A stretch of 64,000 nucleotides of DNA from Portunus trituberculatus (lineage: Eukaryota; Arthropoda; Malacostraca; Decapoda; Portunidae). The stretch spans positions 17,679,273 through 17,743,272 of the forward strand of contig NC_059289.1 of the NCBI RefSeq assembly GCF_017591435.1, in the 5' to 3' direction. The notes beneath the pieces are model-generated. The model saw nothing but the letters and a program-made list of their open reading frames with translations. It was not told the DNA's origin and did no database searches. Shown here piece after piece: positions 31,596-48,945 of this stretch (within the stretch, counting starts at the first letter, position 1; the number at the start of each line of letters is the position of its first letter). Position numbers and translations under genes: made by a program.

Positions 31596-34095
31596 TTACC
31601 TAGTTGTAGTTTTACAGGGCCTGGGCTTTATGCTCGTGTGGCCCCATCTCCATATCTACAATTATCCAATTTTTCTTTAAAACTATGCACACTCGTTGCT
31701 GACACCACTTCCTCACTCAAACTGTTCCAAGTCTCAACACATCTCTGCGGGAAACTAGATTTTTTAACATCTCTCAGACATCTTCCCTTCCTCAGTTTCT
31801 TACTATGCGATCTTGTGCTTCTAATGTCATATTCTTCTCTCAGGATTAGTTTCTCATTGTCCACTTGATCCATTCCATTAATCAATTTATAAACTTGTAT
31901 CAGATCCCCTCTCTCTCTTCTCTGTTCCAGGGTTGCTAGATCCATAGCTTTTAGTCTCTCCTCATATGTCATCCCTTTAAATTCTGGAACCAGTCTTGCA
32001 GCCATTTTTTGTAGTCTCTCCAAATTCTTAATGTCTTTCTTTTTATGGGGGGTCCACACAACTTCTGCATATTCCAATCTAGGTCTTATTTTAGTACTTA
32101 TCAATTTCTTCATCATTTCTTTGTCCATATACTGAAATGCTAATCCAATATTCTTTAGCAAATTATATGTCTCTCTGAAAATTCTATCAATATGGCTTAC
32201 CAGTTGATTGTTTTCTTCCATCGTCACTCCCAAGTCCTTTTCCTTTTTCAGTTTTTCTAGTTCTACTCTATCTCCCATCTTATAGATTCCCACTTGTCGA
32301 CTTTCACTTTTTCCCATTTCCATGACATGGCTTTTGTCCACTCCATTACCAGATCTTGTTTAAGTCTTCCTGCAGTATTTCACAATCCTCTTTTTGTTTT
32401 ATGACTCTGCACAGTTTCGCATCATCTGCAAACAGATTTATGTAGCTGTTCACTCCCTCTGGCATGTTGTTTATATATATGAGAAAATGTATTGGCGCCA
32501 ATACTGACCCCTGTGGCACTCCGCTGTTTACTGCTCTCCACTTGGACTTCATATCTTTAACTACCGTCCTTATTTCTCTCCCCCTCAAGTAATTTTCCAT
32601 CCATCTCAATGTGCTTCCTTTTAAGCCACCCTTCTTCTCTAACTTCCATAGTAATCTTTTATGTGGCACTTTATCAAATGCCTTTTTTAAATCTAAATAA
32701 ATACAGTCAATCCATCCCTCTCTCTTTTGTACTTTATCAACTATTCTAGAGTAGAAACTCAATAAATTTGTTACACACGACTAACCTTTTCTAAAACCAA
32801 ATTGGCTATTTGATAATAATTTTTTATCTTCGAGAAACTCAATCCATTGTTTCTTTATTACTCTTTCACACATCTTGCATATTACACTAGTTAGTGATAC
32901 CGGTCTGTAATTTAAAGGTTCTTCCTTCCTTCCGCTCTTATATAATCATGGGAACCACCTCAGCTCTTTTCCATTCTACTGGTACTGTTCCATTTTCAAT
33001 TGAGCATTTTATGATGTTGTATGACTTGCTAGTTCTTCTCTACATTCTTTTAATATTCTGCCTGAGACTTCATCCGGTCCCACTGCCTTCTCCTCATCTA
33101 ATTCCGTCATCAACTTTTTTATTTCAAGCTTGGTTACTTTAATCTCTTTCATATGGACAGTCTCTCGATCACCCTGTGGTCTTTCAAATTTGGATTCCTT
33201 AGTAAAGACCTCCTGAAATTTACTATTTAACAGTTCTGACATACTTTTTGGGTCTTCTACCATCCCGTTCTCTCCTTTTAACCTTTTTAATGTTTCTTTT
33301 TGGCTTACTTTTCCATTTATGAATCTGTAGAACAATTTCAGTTGTTCCTTACATTTTATAACAATTTCAGTTGTTCCTTACATTTTCTGACAATGTCCTT
33401 TTCATAGTTTCTTTCTTCTTCCTTTCTCACCTTAGCATATTCATTTCTTGCTGATTTGAAGTTTTCTTCTTTAGGTCTATATTTTGGGACATATTCCCTG
33501 ACTCCTGTTTTGTATATTTCCAAAAATAAGATATACTTCTCTTGCACCACCTCTGAGTTTTCCATCTCCTCCCAGTTTACATTTTTAAAATAGCTCGAGG
33601 TTCTCAATATCAGCTTTTCTGTAATTTAATCGGTCTCCTTTGTATGAATCGTCTCTATCTTCCTTTCCCTCTTCTATATCCATTTCTAATATTACATGGT
33701 CACTCTTTCCCAATGGGCACTTATATCTTATATCATCATTCATTTGTATACTCCTTGTAAAAACTAGGTCCAATCTCGCTGGCTCATCGTTTCCTCTGAA
33801 TCTTGTGTTTTCCTTTACTCTTTGGACCATCATATTATCTATCATTAGATTCAGGAATCTATCTCCCCAGGCTTCTTCTCCCATAGCATTTTCATAATTT
33901 TCCCAGTCCACCTCCTTATACTTGAATCTCCTACTAGTATCACTTTTCTCCTTTCTTTAATGATTCTCATAAGACTCCTTATTGTGTCATTTATCATGCC
34001 TTTATATTCTTGATTGGTCCATGAATTTGTTTTTGGTGGCACATATGTTCCAATGACTGTTAACTCCTTTTTATTAATATGTATCTTAATATACA
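31593..34095 (-). mobile_element. LINE family A copy 7, endonuclease to 3' end
   Basis: Minus strand. Endonuclease pieces are at 34042-33585 (PPKTNSWTNQEY, ARLDLVFTRS, KSDHVILEMD), the linker at 33607-33009, RT pieces at 32762-32346 (YLDLKKAFDKVPH, GVPQGSVLAP, NLFADDAKL) and the C-terminal region at 32341-31628. Several frameshifts are present. A local duplication of AACAATTTCAGTTGTTCCTT occurs at about 33332 and 33360. The 5' end is joined directly to the 5' end of an oppositely oriented family B LINE near 34095, without a (TG)n. Confidence 0.9.
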
Positions 34096-35388
34096 GTTAA
34101 ATTTCTAGAAGAGGAGCAAGTCATATCGAACAGACAATTTGGATTCAGGACAGGGCGGTCATGTGTATCAAATTTAATAAACTTCTACTCCAGAGTTATT
34201 GCAGGACTTGAAAACAGAGATGGATGGGTAGACACAGTATACCTGGACATTAAAAAGCCATTTGATAAAGTCCCTCACGGAAGAATTCTTTGGAAACTAG
34301 AGATCATAGGAGGACTGCGTGGAACCTTGCTCAAATGGACATGAGATTATTTGAAGGATAGGGAAATGAGAACTGTGATCAGAGATACATACTCATCTTG
34401 GAGTAAAGTAACTAGCGGAGTGCCACAAGGGTCAGTGTTAGTCCCCATTATGTCTCAAGTTTATGTAAACGACATTCACACTGGAGTAAACAGCTATATG
34501 AATTTATTGCTGATGATGCAAAGTTGCTAAGTTATCAAAACCAGAAAGGACTGTCTACTTTTACAGGAAGATTTAAACAAGATCTATGAATGGAGCAAGA
34601 AGTTGAAACTGGAGTTTAATGTCAAGAAATACCACATAATGGAACTAGGAAAGAGTAAGAGAAGACCAGTATGGAACTATTTAATGGGACAAGAGCAAAT
34701 AGCGAAGACAAAAGAGGAAAAAGATCTTGGAGTGATCATACAAGAAAATCTGAGCCCAGATAAACACATAAACAAGATATTTGGACTATCATATAAGGTC
34801 TTGACTAAAATAAGAGTGGCATTTCATTACATGGATAAAGATATGATGAAAAAAATCATCACAAGCATGATACGCCCAAGGCTGGAATATGCAGCAGTGG
34901 TATGGTCTCCGAGCTCTATAAAGGATATAAGAAAATTGGAAAGGATACTGAAGATTGCTACAAAGATGGTTCCGGAATTAAAGGACCTCACATATGAAGA
35001 ACGACTGAAGGAAATGGGACTGCCAACCTTACAGGATAGACGAGAAAGTGGGGACCTAATAACAAAGTATAAGATAGTAAATGATATTGAAAAGATAGAC
35101 AAAGAAGACCTGGTGCTTTTGGCAGAAGAAGATGGAAGGAACAAGAGGACATGAAAAGAAGATCAGGATGAGGCAGTGTGTGAAGAATGTTGGAAAATAC
35201 AGTTTTCCACACAGAACGGTGGAAAAATGGAATGCATTGGATAAGGAAATTGTCGCAGCACATAGTGTGCATAAATTCAAAGAAAAAACTAGATAAATGG
35301 AGATATGGAGACAGGACACTATGAGCCCCGCTCGAACCCAATACAATACAACTAGGTAAAAATGCAACTAGGTAAATATACACACACA
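34096..35388 (+). mobile_element. LINE family B copy 6, plus orientation
   Basis: This plus-strand copy has QFGFRTGRSC, YLDIKKPFDKVPHG, GVPQGSVL, then after a frameshift a 183-codon frame (34603-35154) with LEFNVKKYHIMELGKSKRRP, DLGVIIQENLSPDKHINKIF, RLEYAAVVWSP and LPTLQDRRESGDLI. Its 3' end shows two tandem units, CAACTAGGTAAAAATG and CAACTAGGTAAATATA, then only (CA)5 before AAAGGAATAAA and a (TA)n array. The expected Ala-Phe-Asp in motif A is Pro-Phe-Asp. Inactive. Confidence 0.88.
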
Positions 35389-35394
35389 AAAGGA

Positions 35395-36473
<1,079 letters not shown>

Positions 36474-37417
36474 CAGTAAGGTCTCGGTTTACGTCAGAGT
36501 TATGTTCCTGAAACATGACGTAAGTCGATTTTGTACGTAACTCGAGTTTCCGTACATTTCAAAGCATATTATCGAGTTTTCAACCGATCATTGTTTATGG
36601 TCATTCAGGTAAGTTAAAGGTTATATTGTTATATTATTTTCAACTATGTAGGAATATGAAACACAAGCTTGTTTTTGTTGTTGATTAGGGCCACGAACGC
36701 GAAGGACTGCAGGTTGCCGAAAGGGGTGGATGCCTGAGGCCGCCAGGAGGGTGGGCAGGTCGAATGTTGTGACGCCCACAGGGCAGACAGCTGGGAGCGT
36801 AGTGCAGTGCAGTGGGAGTAGAACCGTGGGCATCGGGGCAGGAAATGCAATAGGAAAGGGAAATAGGGATCAGCAGACAGGCGCAAACGGTGCAAGTGAG
36901 CTGCGAGTGTCATGTGGCCCAGGCGAAGGCTCCGGAGTTGTTATTGTTGTGATGGGTGTGCGAGCCCTCAAGGTCGTCAACCTCCCCGTTGTCATGGTAA
37001 CGGGCTTCCCATTTTTTCTTCACTCCCTCACACACAGCTGCTGCCTCCTTTCTCATGTCTTTTAATTATGTCCTCTTTTTCTTGTAGTGTAATGGTTTTC
37101 CTTTTCTTAGCATCACTGCTGTCACTAATAAGTTTTCTCTTTGGTGCCATTGAGCAAGATACTAAGAACTTGAGTCAGTAAACGCAGAAGTAGGATAACA
37201 CTCTTGCCAGGGGCGACGGTGTGGTGGAACTGAGGCAGGATGTTATTGTATTCAAGCGTGAGGCGGGCGGTGTGGTGGGTAGCCACCAACAATAACAATA
37301 AATCCCGCACTTTACGATTTATAAATTTTTTATTTTTTTAATCTTAAATTGCCTTATAGTGGACTGACGTAACTACGAGTTTGACTTAACTCGAGACCGA
37401 CGTAACCCGGGACTTTA
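36474..37417 (-). mobile_element. Non-autonomous pogo/Tigger-like element, copy P2, inverted to P1
   Basis: The left end is TA|CAGTAAGGTCTCGGTTTACG; the right end, read inward on the minus strand, is AAAGTCCCGGGTTACGTCGG followed by TCTCGAGTTAAGTC. Both begin with a related CAGTAAxGTC-type terminus and face each other as inverted repeats. The interior (36860-37330) is the reverse complement of P1, including TTTGGTGCCATTGAGCAAG, which encodes the inverted MAPK start. An extra part, with GGCCACGAACGCGAAG, is missing from P1. No complete transposase is present. Confidence 0.72.
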
Positions 37418-39182
<1,765 letters not shown>

Positions 39183-39185
<3 letters not shown>

Positions 39186-39651
39186 TCGACCCTTGAAACA
39201 ACAAACCTCCCATCAACGGATTTCAGAAACTATGGACAAATTCTGGAGTCCAGTTTAATCTACGGATGAATATTAAAATGCGCGCAATTGTCCGTTCCCG
39301 GCAAATTATTGTCCGGTAGGTGGCGGGTCGATCGCACGTAACTACGAGTTTGACGTAACTCGAGACCGACGTAACCCGGGACTTTACTGTACTAAGAACT
39401 TGAGTCAGTAAACGCAGAAGTAGGATAACACTCTTGCCAGGGGCGACGGTGTGGTGGAACCGAGGCAGGGTGTTATTGTATTCAAGCGTGAGGCGGGAGG
39501 TGTGGCAGGTAACCACCAACAATAACAATAAATCCCGCGCTTTACGATTTATGAATTTTCAATTTTTTTAACGTAACTACAAGTTTGACGTAACTACGAG
39601 TTTGACGTAACTCGAGACCGACATAACCCAGGACTTTACTGTATATATATA
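39183..39651 (-). mobile_element. Compound of pogo/Tigger-like ends, copy P3
   Basis: This contains a TA-bordered start CACTCGACCCTTGAAACAAC of a different element (39184 to about 39335), then an end reading GGACTTTACTGTA at about 39388, then a P-type interior (AAGAACTTGAGTCAGTAAAC, matching P2) and a second end GGACTTTACTGTA at 39632-39644. Between them TTTGACGTAACTACGAG is repeated. It looks like P-type elements inserted into, or deleted against, one another. No transposase remains. Confidence 0.6.
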
Positions 39652-39653
39652 TA

Positions 39654-41951
<2,298 letters not shown>

Positions 41952-42184
41952 TAATTCACCTCGGTTGCCTGCTGGTCACCCAGCCAGTCTTCCCCATTAC
42001 AGAGCGAGCTCAGAGCTCATAGACCGATCTTCGGGTAGGACTGAGACCACATCAACATACAAAACACACCGGGAAAGCGAGGCCACAACCCCTCGAGTTA
42101 CATCCCGTACCTATTTACTGCTAGGTGAACAGGGGCCACACATTAAGAGGCTTGCCCATTTGCCTCGCCGCTTACCAGGACGTT
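41952..42184 (-). mobile_element. tRNA-derived SINE, copy with start of head
   Basis: Same body as at 8593-8783 and extends through CACACATTAAGAGGCTTGCC into GCCTCGCCGC, where the tRNA-like head seen complete at 9608-9699 should begin. The rest is replaced by TTACCAGGACGT and (TG)n. It joins the two SINE parts found apart at 8593 and 9608 into one element. Confidence 0.8.
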
Positions 42185-42201
42185 GTGTGTGTGTGTGTGT
42201 G

Positions 42202-42486
42202 TTTCACTGTTTGATCTGCTGCAGTCCTCTGACGAGACAGCCAGACGTTACCCTACGGAATGAGCTCAGAGCTCATTATTTCCGATCTTCGGATAGGCCT
42301 GAGACCAGGCACACACCACACGCCGGGACAACAAGGTCACAACTCCTCGATTTACATCCCGTACCTACTCACTGCTAGGTGAACAGGGGCTACACGTGAA
42401 AGGAGACACACCCAAATATCTCCACCCGGCCGGGGAATCGAACTCCGGTCCTCTGGCTTGTGAAGCCAGCGATCTAACCACTGAGC

Positions 42487-42490
<4 letters not shown>
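42202..42490 (-). mobile_element. tRNA-derived SINE, most complete copy
   Basis: On the minus strand: GTAGCTCAGTGGTTAGATCG (A box), arms CTGGC/GCCAG around loop TTCACAA (anticodon CAC), GGAGTTCGATTCCCC (B box), then the body (GGGTGTGTCTCC, CACCTAGCAGTGAGTAGG, TGAGCTCTGAGCTC) to a 3' end CAGTGAAAC followed by (AC)n. The head would direct RNA polymerase III transcription. It is flanked on both sides by (TG)n. The intact-looking cloverleaf could be mistaken for a tRNA-Val gene. Confidence 0.85.

Positions 42491-42537
<47 letters not shown>
42491..42537. repeat. (TG)n array between a SINE and a LINE
   Basis: About 47 bp of TG, directly abutting the SINE head and the 3' end of family C copy 2. 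Confidence 0.95.
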
Positions 42538-42540
<3 letters not shown>

Positions 42541-43574
42541 TTACCTAATTGTATTTACCTAATTGTAACATACGGGAAAAGAGCTATGCTCGTGTTGTCC
42601 CGTCTCCATATCTATTAATGTCCAGCTTTTCTTAAAATCATGAATATTCCTTGCGTTGACCACTTCACGTCTAAACTATTCCATGCTTCCACCCTTCTAT
42701 GAGGAAGCTATATTTTTCACATCTCTCCTATAAGTGGCCATTTTAGTTTTTCCCATGCCCTCTCGACATTCTTTCATTCCACATACACAGATCTTCCTAT
42801 CCATTTTTCCATGCCAATCATCACTCTGTATATTGCTATCAGGTCTCCCTTTCTCTTCTGTTTTCCAGGGTCGGAAGTTGCATTCTTTTCAGTCTGTCTT
42901 CATAAGTCAAATCTCTTAAGTCAGGCACCATTTTTGTTGCAGCCCTCTGTACTTTCTCTAGTTTCCTTATGTGTTTCTTTAAGTTCGGAGCCCACTGTAT
43001 TGTTGCATATTCAAGCCTTGGTCTTATCATTGCAGTAATTATTTTCTTCATCATTTCTTCATCTAAATATACGAACGCCACTCTTATGTTCCTCAATAAG
43101 TTCAATACTTCTCCAATTATTTTGTTTATATGTCTCTCTGGCGATAGGTCATTGGTGTAACTGGACACCCCATCCACCATGTCATTTATGTAGACCGCGA
43201 ACATTACTGGTGCCAACACTGATCCCTGTGGAACTCCACTCTCCACCAAGCCCCATTCTGATGGTCTGTCCTTAATTATTGTTCTCATTTCTCTTCCTAC
43301 CAAAAAGTCTTCCATCCATTTTAGTAAACTGCCATGCACTCCTCCTACCATTTCAAGTTTCCAGATCAGTCTCCGGTGTGGTACCTTATCAAAGGCCTTT
43401 TTTAAATCCAGATATATTCCATCAGCCCAACCATCTCTTTCCTGTATTACATCTATCACCCTCGAATAGTAACATATCAGGTTTGTCGTGCATGAACGCC
43501 CTTTTCTAAAACCAAATTGACACTCACAAAGTATGTCATTTTTCTCCAAGAAGTCTGTCCATCTATTCTTCACC

Positions 43575-43576
<2 letters not shown>
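42538..43576 (-). mobile_element. LINE family C copy 2, internally deleted
   Basis: Almost identical to 10754-12060 of family C copy 1 over its whole length, apart from small indels and one deletion. GVPQGSVLAPVMFAVYINDM runs through VDGVSSY directly into TNDLSPERHINKIIGEV, so the FADD active site and following segment (about 250 bp) are gone while the 245-codon frame stays open. (TG)n lies on both sides. Two CAATTAGGTAAATA units lie at the 3' end. Confidence 0.9.

Positions 43577-43610
<34 letters not shown>
43577..43610. repeat. (TG)n array between two LINEs
   Basis: About 34 bp of TG between family C copy 2 and the long family A-like copy. Confidence 0.95.
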
Positions 43611-43613
<3 letters not shown>

Positions 43614-46600
43614 TCACCTAGTTGTAATTTTACAGGGCCTGGGTATCATACTTGTGTGGCCCCGTCTCCATATCTACACACATCCAACTTTCCTTTAAAA
43701 CTATGCACACTCCTCGCTGACACCACCTCCTCACTCAAACCATTCCACACCTCCACACATCTTTGTGGGAAACTATATTTCTTCACATCCTTCAAGCATA
43801 TTCCCTTGGCTATCTTTTTACTATGCGATCTCGTAGTTCTATTTAAATTTTCCTCTCTCAACATCATTTGCTCATTATCCACTTCATCCAAACCGTTCAA
43901 CAGTTTATAAACCTGTATTAAATCTCCTCTTTCTCTTCTTTGTTCCAAGGTAAGCAAATTCATTTCTTTTAATCTCTCCTCATAGGTCATTTCTGCCAAT
44001 TCCGGAACCATTTTTGTTGCCATTCTCTGCAATCTCTCCAACTTCCTTATATGCTTCTTTTTATAAGGGGACCAAACCACTCCAGCATATTCCAATCTTG
44101 GTCTAATTACCGTACTAATTAATTTCTTCATCATATCTTTATCCATATAATGAAAGGCTAATCCAATATTTCTATCAAATTATATGTTTCTCCAAACATC
44201 TTGTCAATATGAGCCTCAAACTGCCCATGGTCTTGTATTATCACTCCCAAATCCTTTTCCTTTTCCACCTTTTCAACACTACTTCTTCACCCATCTTATA
44301 TGACCCTCTTGGCCGTCTTCCACTCTTCCCCATCTCCATCACATGACTTTTGCTCAGATTAAATTCCATTTCCCACCTCTTGCTCCACTCCCAAATCTTA
44401 TCCAGATCTGCCTGTAAAATTTCACAATCTTCTTCACTCTTCACACCTACACAACTTCGCATCATCCGCAAACAAATTAATATAACTGTTTACTCCTCTG
44501 GCATATCATTAATATAGACAAGGAAAAGTATTGGTGCCAGCACTGAACCTTGTGGGACTCCACTCTCCACCACCAACCAGTCCGACTTTGCATCCCTTAT
44601 TACCGTTCTCATCTCCCTCCATCTCAAGTAGTTTTCCATCCACTTTAACACTTTTCCTTTCAGTCCTCCATAAATCTCTAATTTCCATAGCAGTCTCATG
44701 TGAGGTACCTTGTCAAAAGCTTTTTTAAATCCAAATATACACAGTCCATCCATCCTCTCTCTCTTGTATTTTGTCAACCACTCTTGAATAAAAGCTCAGT
44801 AGATTTGTTACACATGACCTCCCTTTCCTAAAGCCAAATTGATGATCCGATAATAACTTATGATCCTCCAGGAACCGTATCCAATATTTCTTTATCACCC
44901 TCTCACAAATCTTACCGACCACACTTGTTAAAGACACAGGTCTATAGTTAAGAGGCTCTTCCTTACTGCCTCCCTTATAAATGGGCACCACTTCAGCTCT
45001 TTTCCACTCTACTGGTACTTCCCTGTTTCTAATGAGCACCTTATAATATCATATAATGGATCAATCAATTCTTCTCTACATTCCTTCAATAATTTTCCTG
45101 AAACTTCATCTGGTCCCATCGCTTTATCATCTTTAAGTTCCTCCAACATTTTATATAACTCCTTTTAGGTATCTTAATGTCATCCATGTGCACATTTCCT
45201 TCTACATTCTGAGGCTTTACAAACATTGTTTCTTTAGTAAATACTTGTTGAAACCTATTATTTAGCAATTCGCTATATTCTTAGGGTCATCTACTATCCC
45301 TTGCTCTCCTTTTAATCTTTCAATGGACTCTCTCTTTTAAGTTTACCATTTATGAACCTGTAAAACAATTTTGGATGTTCCTTACTCTTGTCTACAATAT
45401 CTTTTTCAAATTTTCTTTCTTCCTCCCTCCTTACCCTCACATACTCATTTCTCGCCACTCTATAATTCTCCTTATTTAGTATATTCCTGCTCTTTTCCAT
45501 CTTTTCCAAGCCACATCTCTCTTTTCCTTAGCCTTAACACAAGTTGCATTAAACCAATCCTTTCTTCCTTCCTCTCTCGGTTTATACTTTGGTACAAATT
45601 TCATAACTCCTTCTTTATAATATTTCATAAAAATCTCATATTTTTTTGCACTTCTCTGATTTGTAACATCTCTCCCAATCTAATGTTCTGAAATAATTTT
45701 TCAAATTTTCTGTGTCCATCTTTCTATAATTCAATCTACCACTCCTGTATGTCTCATCTTTCCTTCGCTGTGTTATTGCCATCTGCATTTCCATAACCAC
45801 ATGATCACTCTTCCCCAATGGACATTTGTATTGTATATCCCCACATAGGTACACTTCTCTGTTAACACCAAATCCAGTCTAGCCGGTTCATCATCTCCTC
45901 TATATCTAGTATTTTCTTTCACCCTCTGTTCCATCATATTTTCCATCATTAGATTAAGAAATCTCTCTCCCCATGCTTCCTCTCCAACACCACTTACTAG
46001 ATTTTCCCAATCCACCTCTTTACAATTAAAATCTCCTACTAGTATCACCTTTCTTTTTCCAGTTAATACACTTTCCAAACTCTGTAAAGTATCCTTGATC
46101 ATATTGTCGTATTCCCTTAATGTCCAAGAATTTGTTTTAGGAGGTACATAGGTCACCATGATTATCAATACTTTTCCATCACTTTTTAACCTTATGCTTA
46201 TCACTTCTGCGTTGTTCTTCCCATACCAAACCTTATCCACATTTATCTCCTCCTTTATCATAATCATAACTCCTCCTCCACCTTTACCCTCTCTGTCCTT
46301 TCTCCATATATTATATTTATTATCCAAATTTACCTTTGTTTTTTCATGTAATTTTGTCTCAGTCAAACACACTATATCAGGCTTCTCCACCATCATATAG
46401 TCTTGCAATTCCAATCTACTTGACAGTATCCCATCTATATTAGTATACATTACGGTCCACCCACTGCTCCCTCTAGGGGTTCCTCCACATTCCTTCTTTC
46501 CACATACCACTTTCTGACTCTCTCTCCTATAACTCTCCAAAAAAACTTTTCTTTTTCCTCTTCAGACCGTTCATCATTTTTCCTTCTCGCCTCTTCCAAC

Positions 46601-47009
46601 AATTCCTTATATCTTCTCCTCTCTTCCTCATTTCTATTTTTTCTTACGTACACCTCTTTACAACCTTCTACCTCTCTTAATTTTGATGTTCTATATAAGA
46701 TGTCCTCCGCAGAGTGTTGTGACTTCAGTACTACTTTAATCAGTCTCCTTACTCCTTCCTTATACGGACCCAGTCTACGGATCTCTTCCGCTTCTTGTAG
46801 GTCATTTTTTTCATCATCATTTAGATTTTTTAACAGATCTCTTACTGTTTTTAATTCTTCCTTAATTCTCTTAGGCTTATATGTTATATTTTGTTCTTTC
46901 ATCCCAAATATTAACACACTCTTCCTGCTATTTCTCTTATCAATGTTTCCTTATTCTTCATAACATTAACCAGTTCCTTGGACCTTTCTTTTTTGTTTTC
47001 CTTCAACTG
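43611..47009 (-). mobile_element. Longest LINE copy (family A variant): ORF1-like part, endonuclease, RT
   Basis: Minus strand. The first part (46917-46450) has IRRLGPYKEGVRRLIKVVLK and EEERRRYKELLEEARRKND, the domain that precedes the endonuclease in many arthropod LINEs. The endonuclease (46540-45636) has YTNIDGI, DIVCLTETKLHE, VGDFNCKEVDWE, ARLDLVLTE and KSDHVVMEMQ. After the linker (45509-45312, PKLFYRFINGKL), the RT lies at 45039-44241 (RPVSLTSVVGKICERVIKKY, FGFRKGRSC, GVPQGSVLAP) and the C-terminal region at 44146-43646. The active site falls in frameshifted sequence near 44460-44470 (FADDAKL-like remnant). At least six frameshifts make it inactive. Its 3' UTR is a diverged family A type, ending CAACTAGGTGAATA then (AC)n. 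Confidence 0.9.
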
Positions 47010-47022
47010 TGTGTGTGTATTG

Positions 47023-47449
<427 letters not shown>

Positions 47450-47498
47450 ACTGTCATCTTAGCCTTACCCACACCTGCCAAGTCACATAACTTCATAA

Positions 47499-48036
<538 letters not shown>

Positions 48037-48037
<1 letters not shown>

Positions 48038-48851
48038 ACAAAATTAATGCCAATAATAATAATGACAGCAATGCCTGTTTCTGAACACTAACAAACTGAT
48101 CTGAAGCCAGGATAACTGTTAACTGATGACATAAGGCCTCAGCTGTGCTGGTTGAAACAAAAAAAAAATGAATTGAGCCAACAGAACCATAATAATTGTC
48201 AGGTCTTAGGGTAATTTGAGGGGTGTGTCTACTATCAAGGAGGCAGTAGACACCTATGGAAACAATACTCCCAGTGAGGTCTAATAGCACTGGTTCAGGA
48301 GGTGGTGTGAACTTATCATTAGAGCCAGCTGTGACCTCACTGAACATTTCTCTTTATGTCTCAGAACACAAGAGGGCAGCCTTCTGATGACAACTCTTTT
48401 TCTTCCAACAAAACTACATGTTTCTAACTAAACATACATTCTTCACTCAAAATTTAAAATTTAAAAGAAAAAAAATTTATTGACTCTTATACCATCCTTG
48501 GAGTCCCCTTCTAACTACATCAATTTTTGGGGGGACCAGCACCCAAGTGGGCATAAAAAAAAAAAAAAAAAAAAACTCACCACACACACACATACTAATT
48601 ACGATGATGGTAATGGTGTCAAAGGAGGAGGAGGAAACAGCAGAATTTAAATGAAGCCCTGCCAAGTATGAGCTGGTAAACACGTCAGGTCAGAGGTCAC
48701 TGGTGCCAGAGTTGGGTGTGTCACATGGGGGTCACTCAGCTCTGACACACACATGACCTGCCCCGTGCTCCATCCCGTCCCAGGCCACCACGCTCCCCCT
48801 CAGCCTGGCGGGGCGTGGCGCTGAACACCCTGTGAGGAGGCAGGTAGTCAC
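48037..48851. other. GMAP-210 intron 1, exon-proximal part
   Basis: Non-repetitive DNA with A-runs at about 48458-48478 and 48558-48574 and short CA runs. The donor GTGACT of exon 1 is at 48851-48846. Frames here show no domain. Confidence 0.6.
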
Positions 48852-48945
48852 CTTCCACGTCCTCCAGACCTTCCGACAACACCTCATTGGTGAAGGAGGT
48901 CAGCTGGCCCTTGATGTCATTCAGGGACACGCCGAACCAAGACAT
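48852..48945 (-). CDS. TRIP11: GMAP-210/TRIP11-like gene, first coding exon
   Basis: ATG at 48945-48943, 94 nt, donor GTGACT after 48852, ending in phase 1. It encodes MSWFGVSLNDIKGQLTSFTN plus EVLSEGLEDVE. This matches the human GMAP-210 N-terminus in layout and residues (SLASLTGQISNFTK..ML.EG.EEVE): the amphipathic lipid-packing sensor (ALPS) motif, rich in Ser/Gly/Thr with a weakly charged polar face, by which the golgin binds small, highly curved vesicles. The known family role is tethering at the cis-Golgi and trafficking of IFT20. The start is chosen because it is the first Met in a frame joined in phase to the exon at 30801-30874. The open frame that reads on past 48852 is intron. Confidence 0.82.

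Noticed and set aside
42420..42490. tRNA-Val (CAC)-like cloverleaf on the minus strand
   Set aside because: It runs without a 3' end into a repeat body found in other copies, and lies between (TG)n arrays; it is a SINE head, not a tRNA gene.
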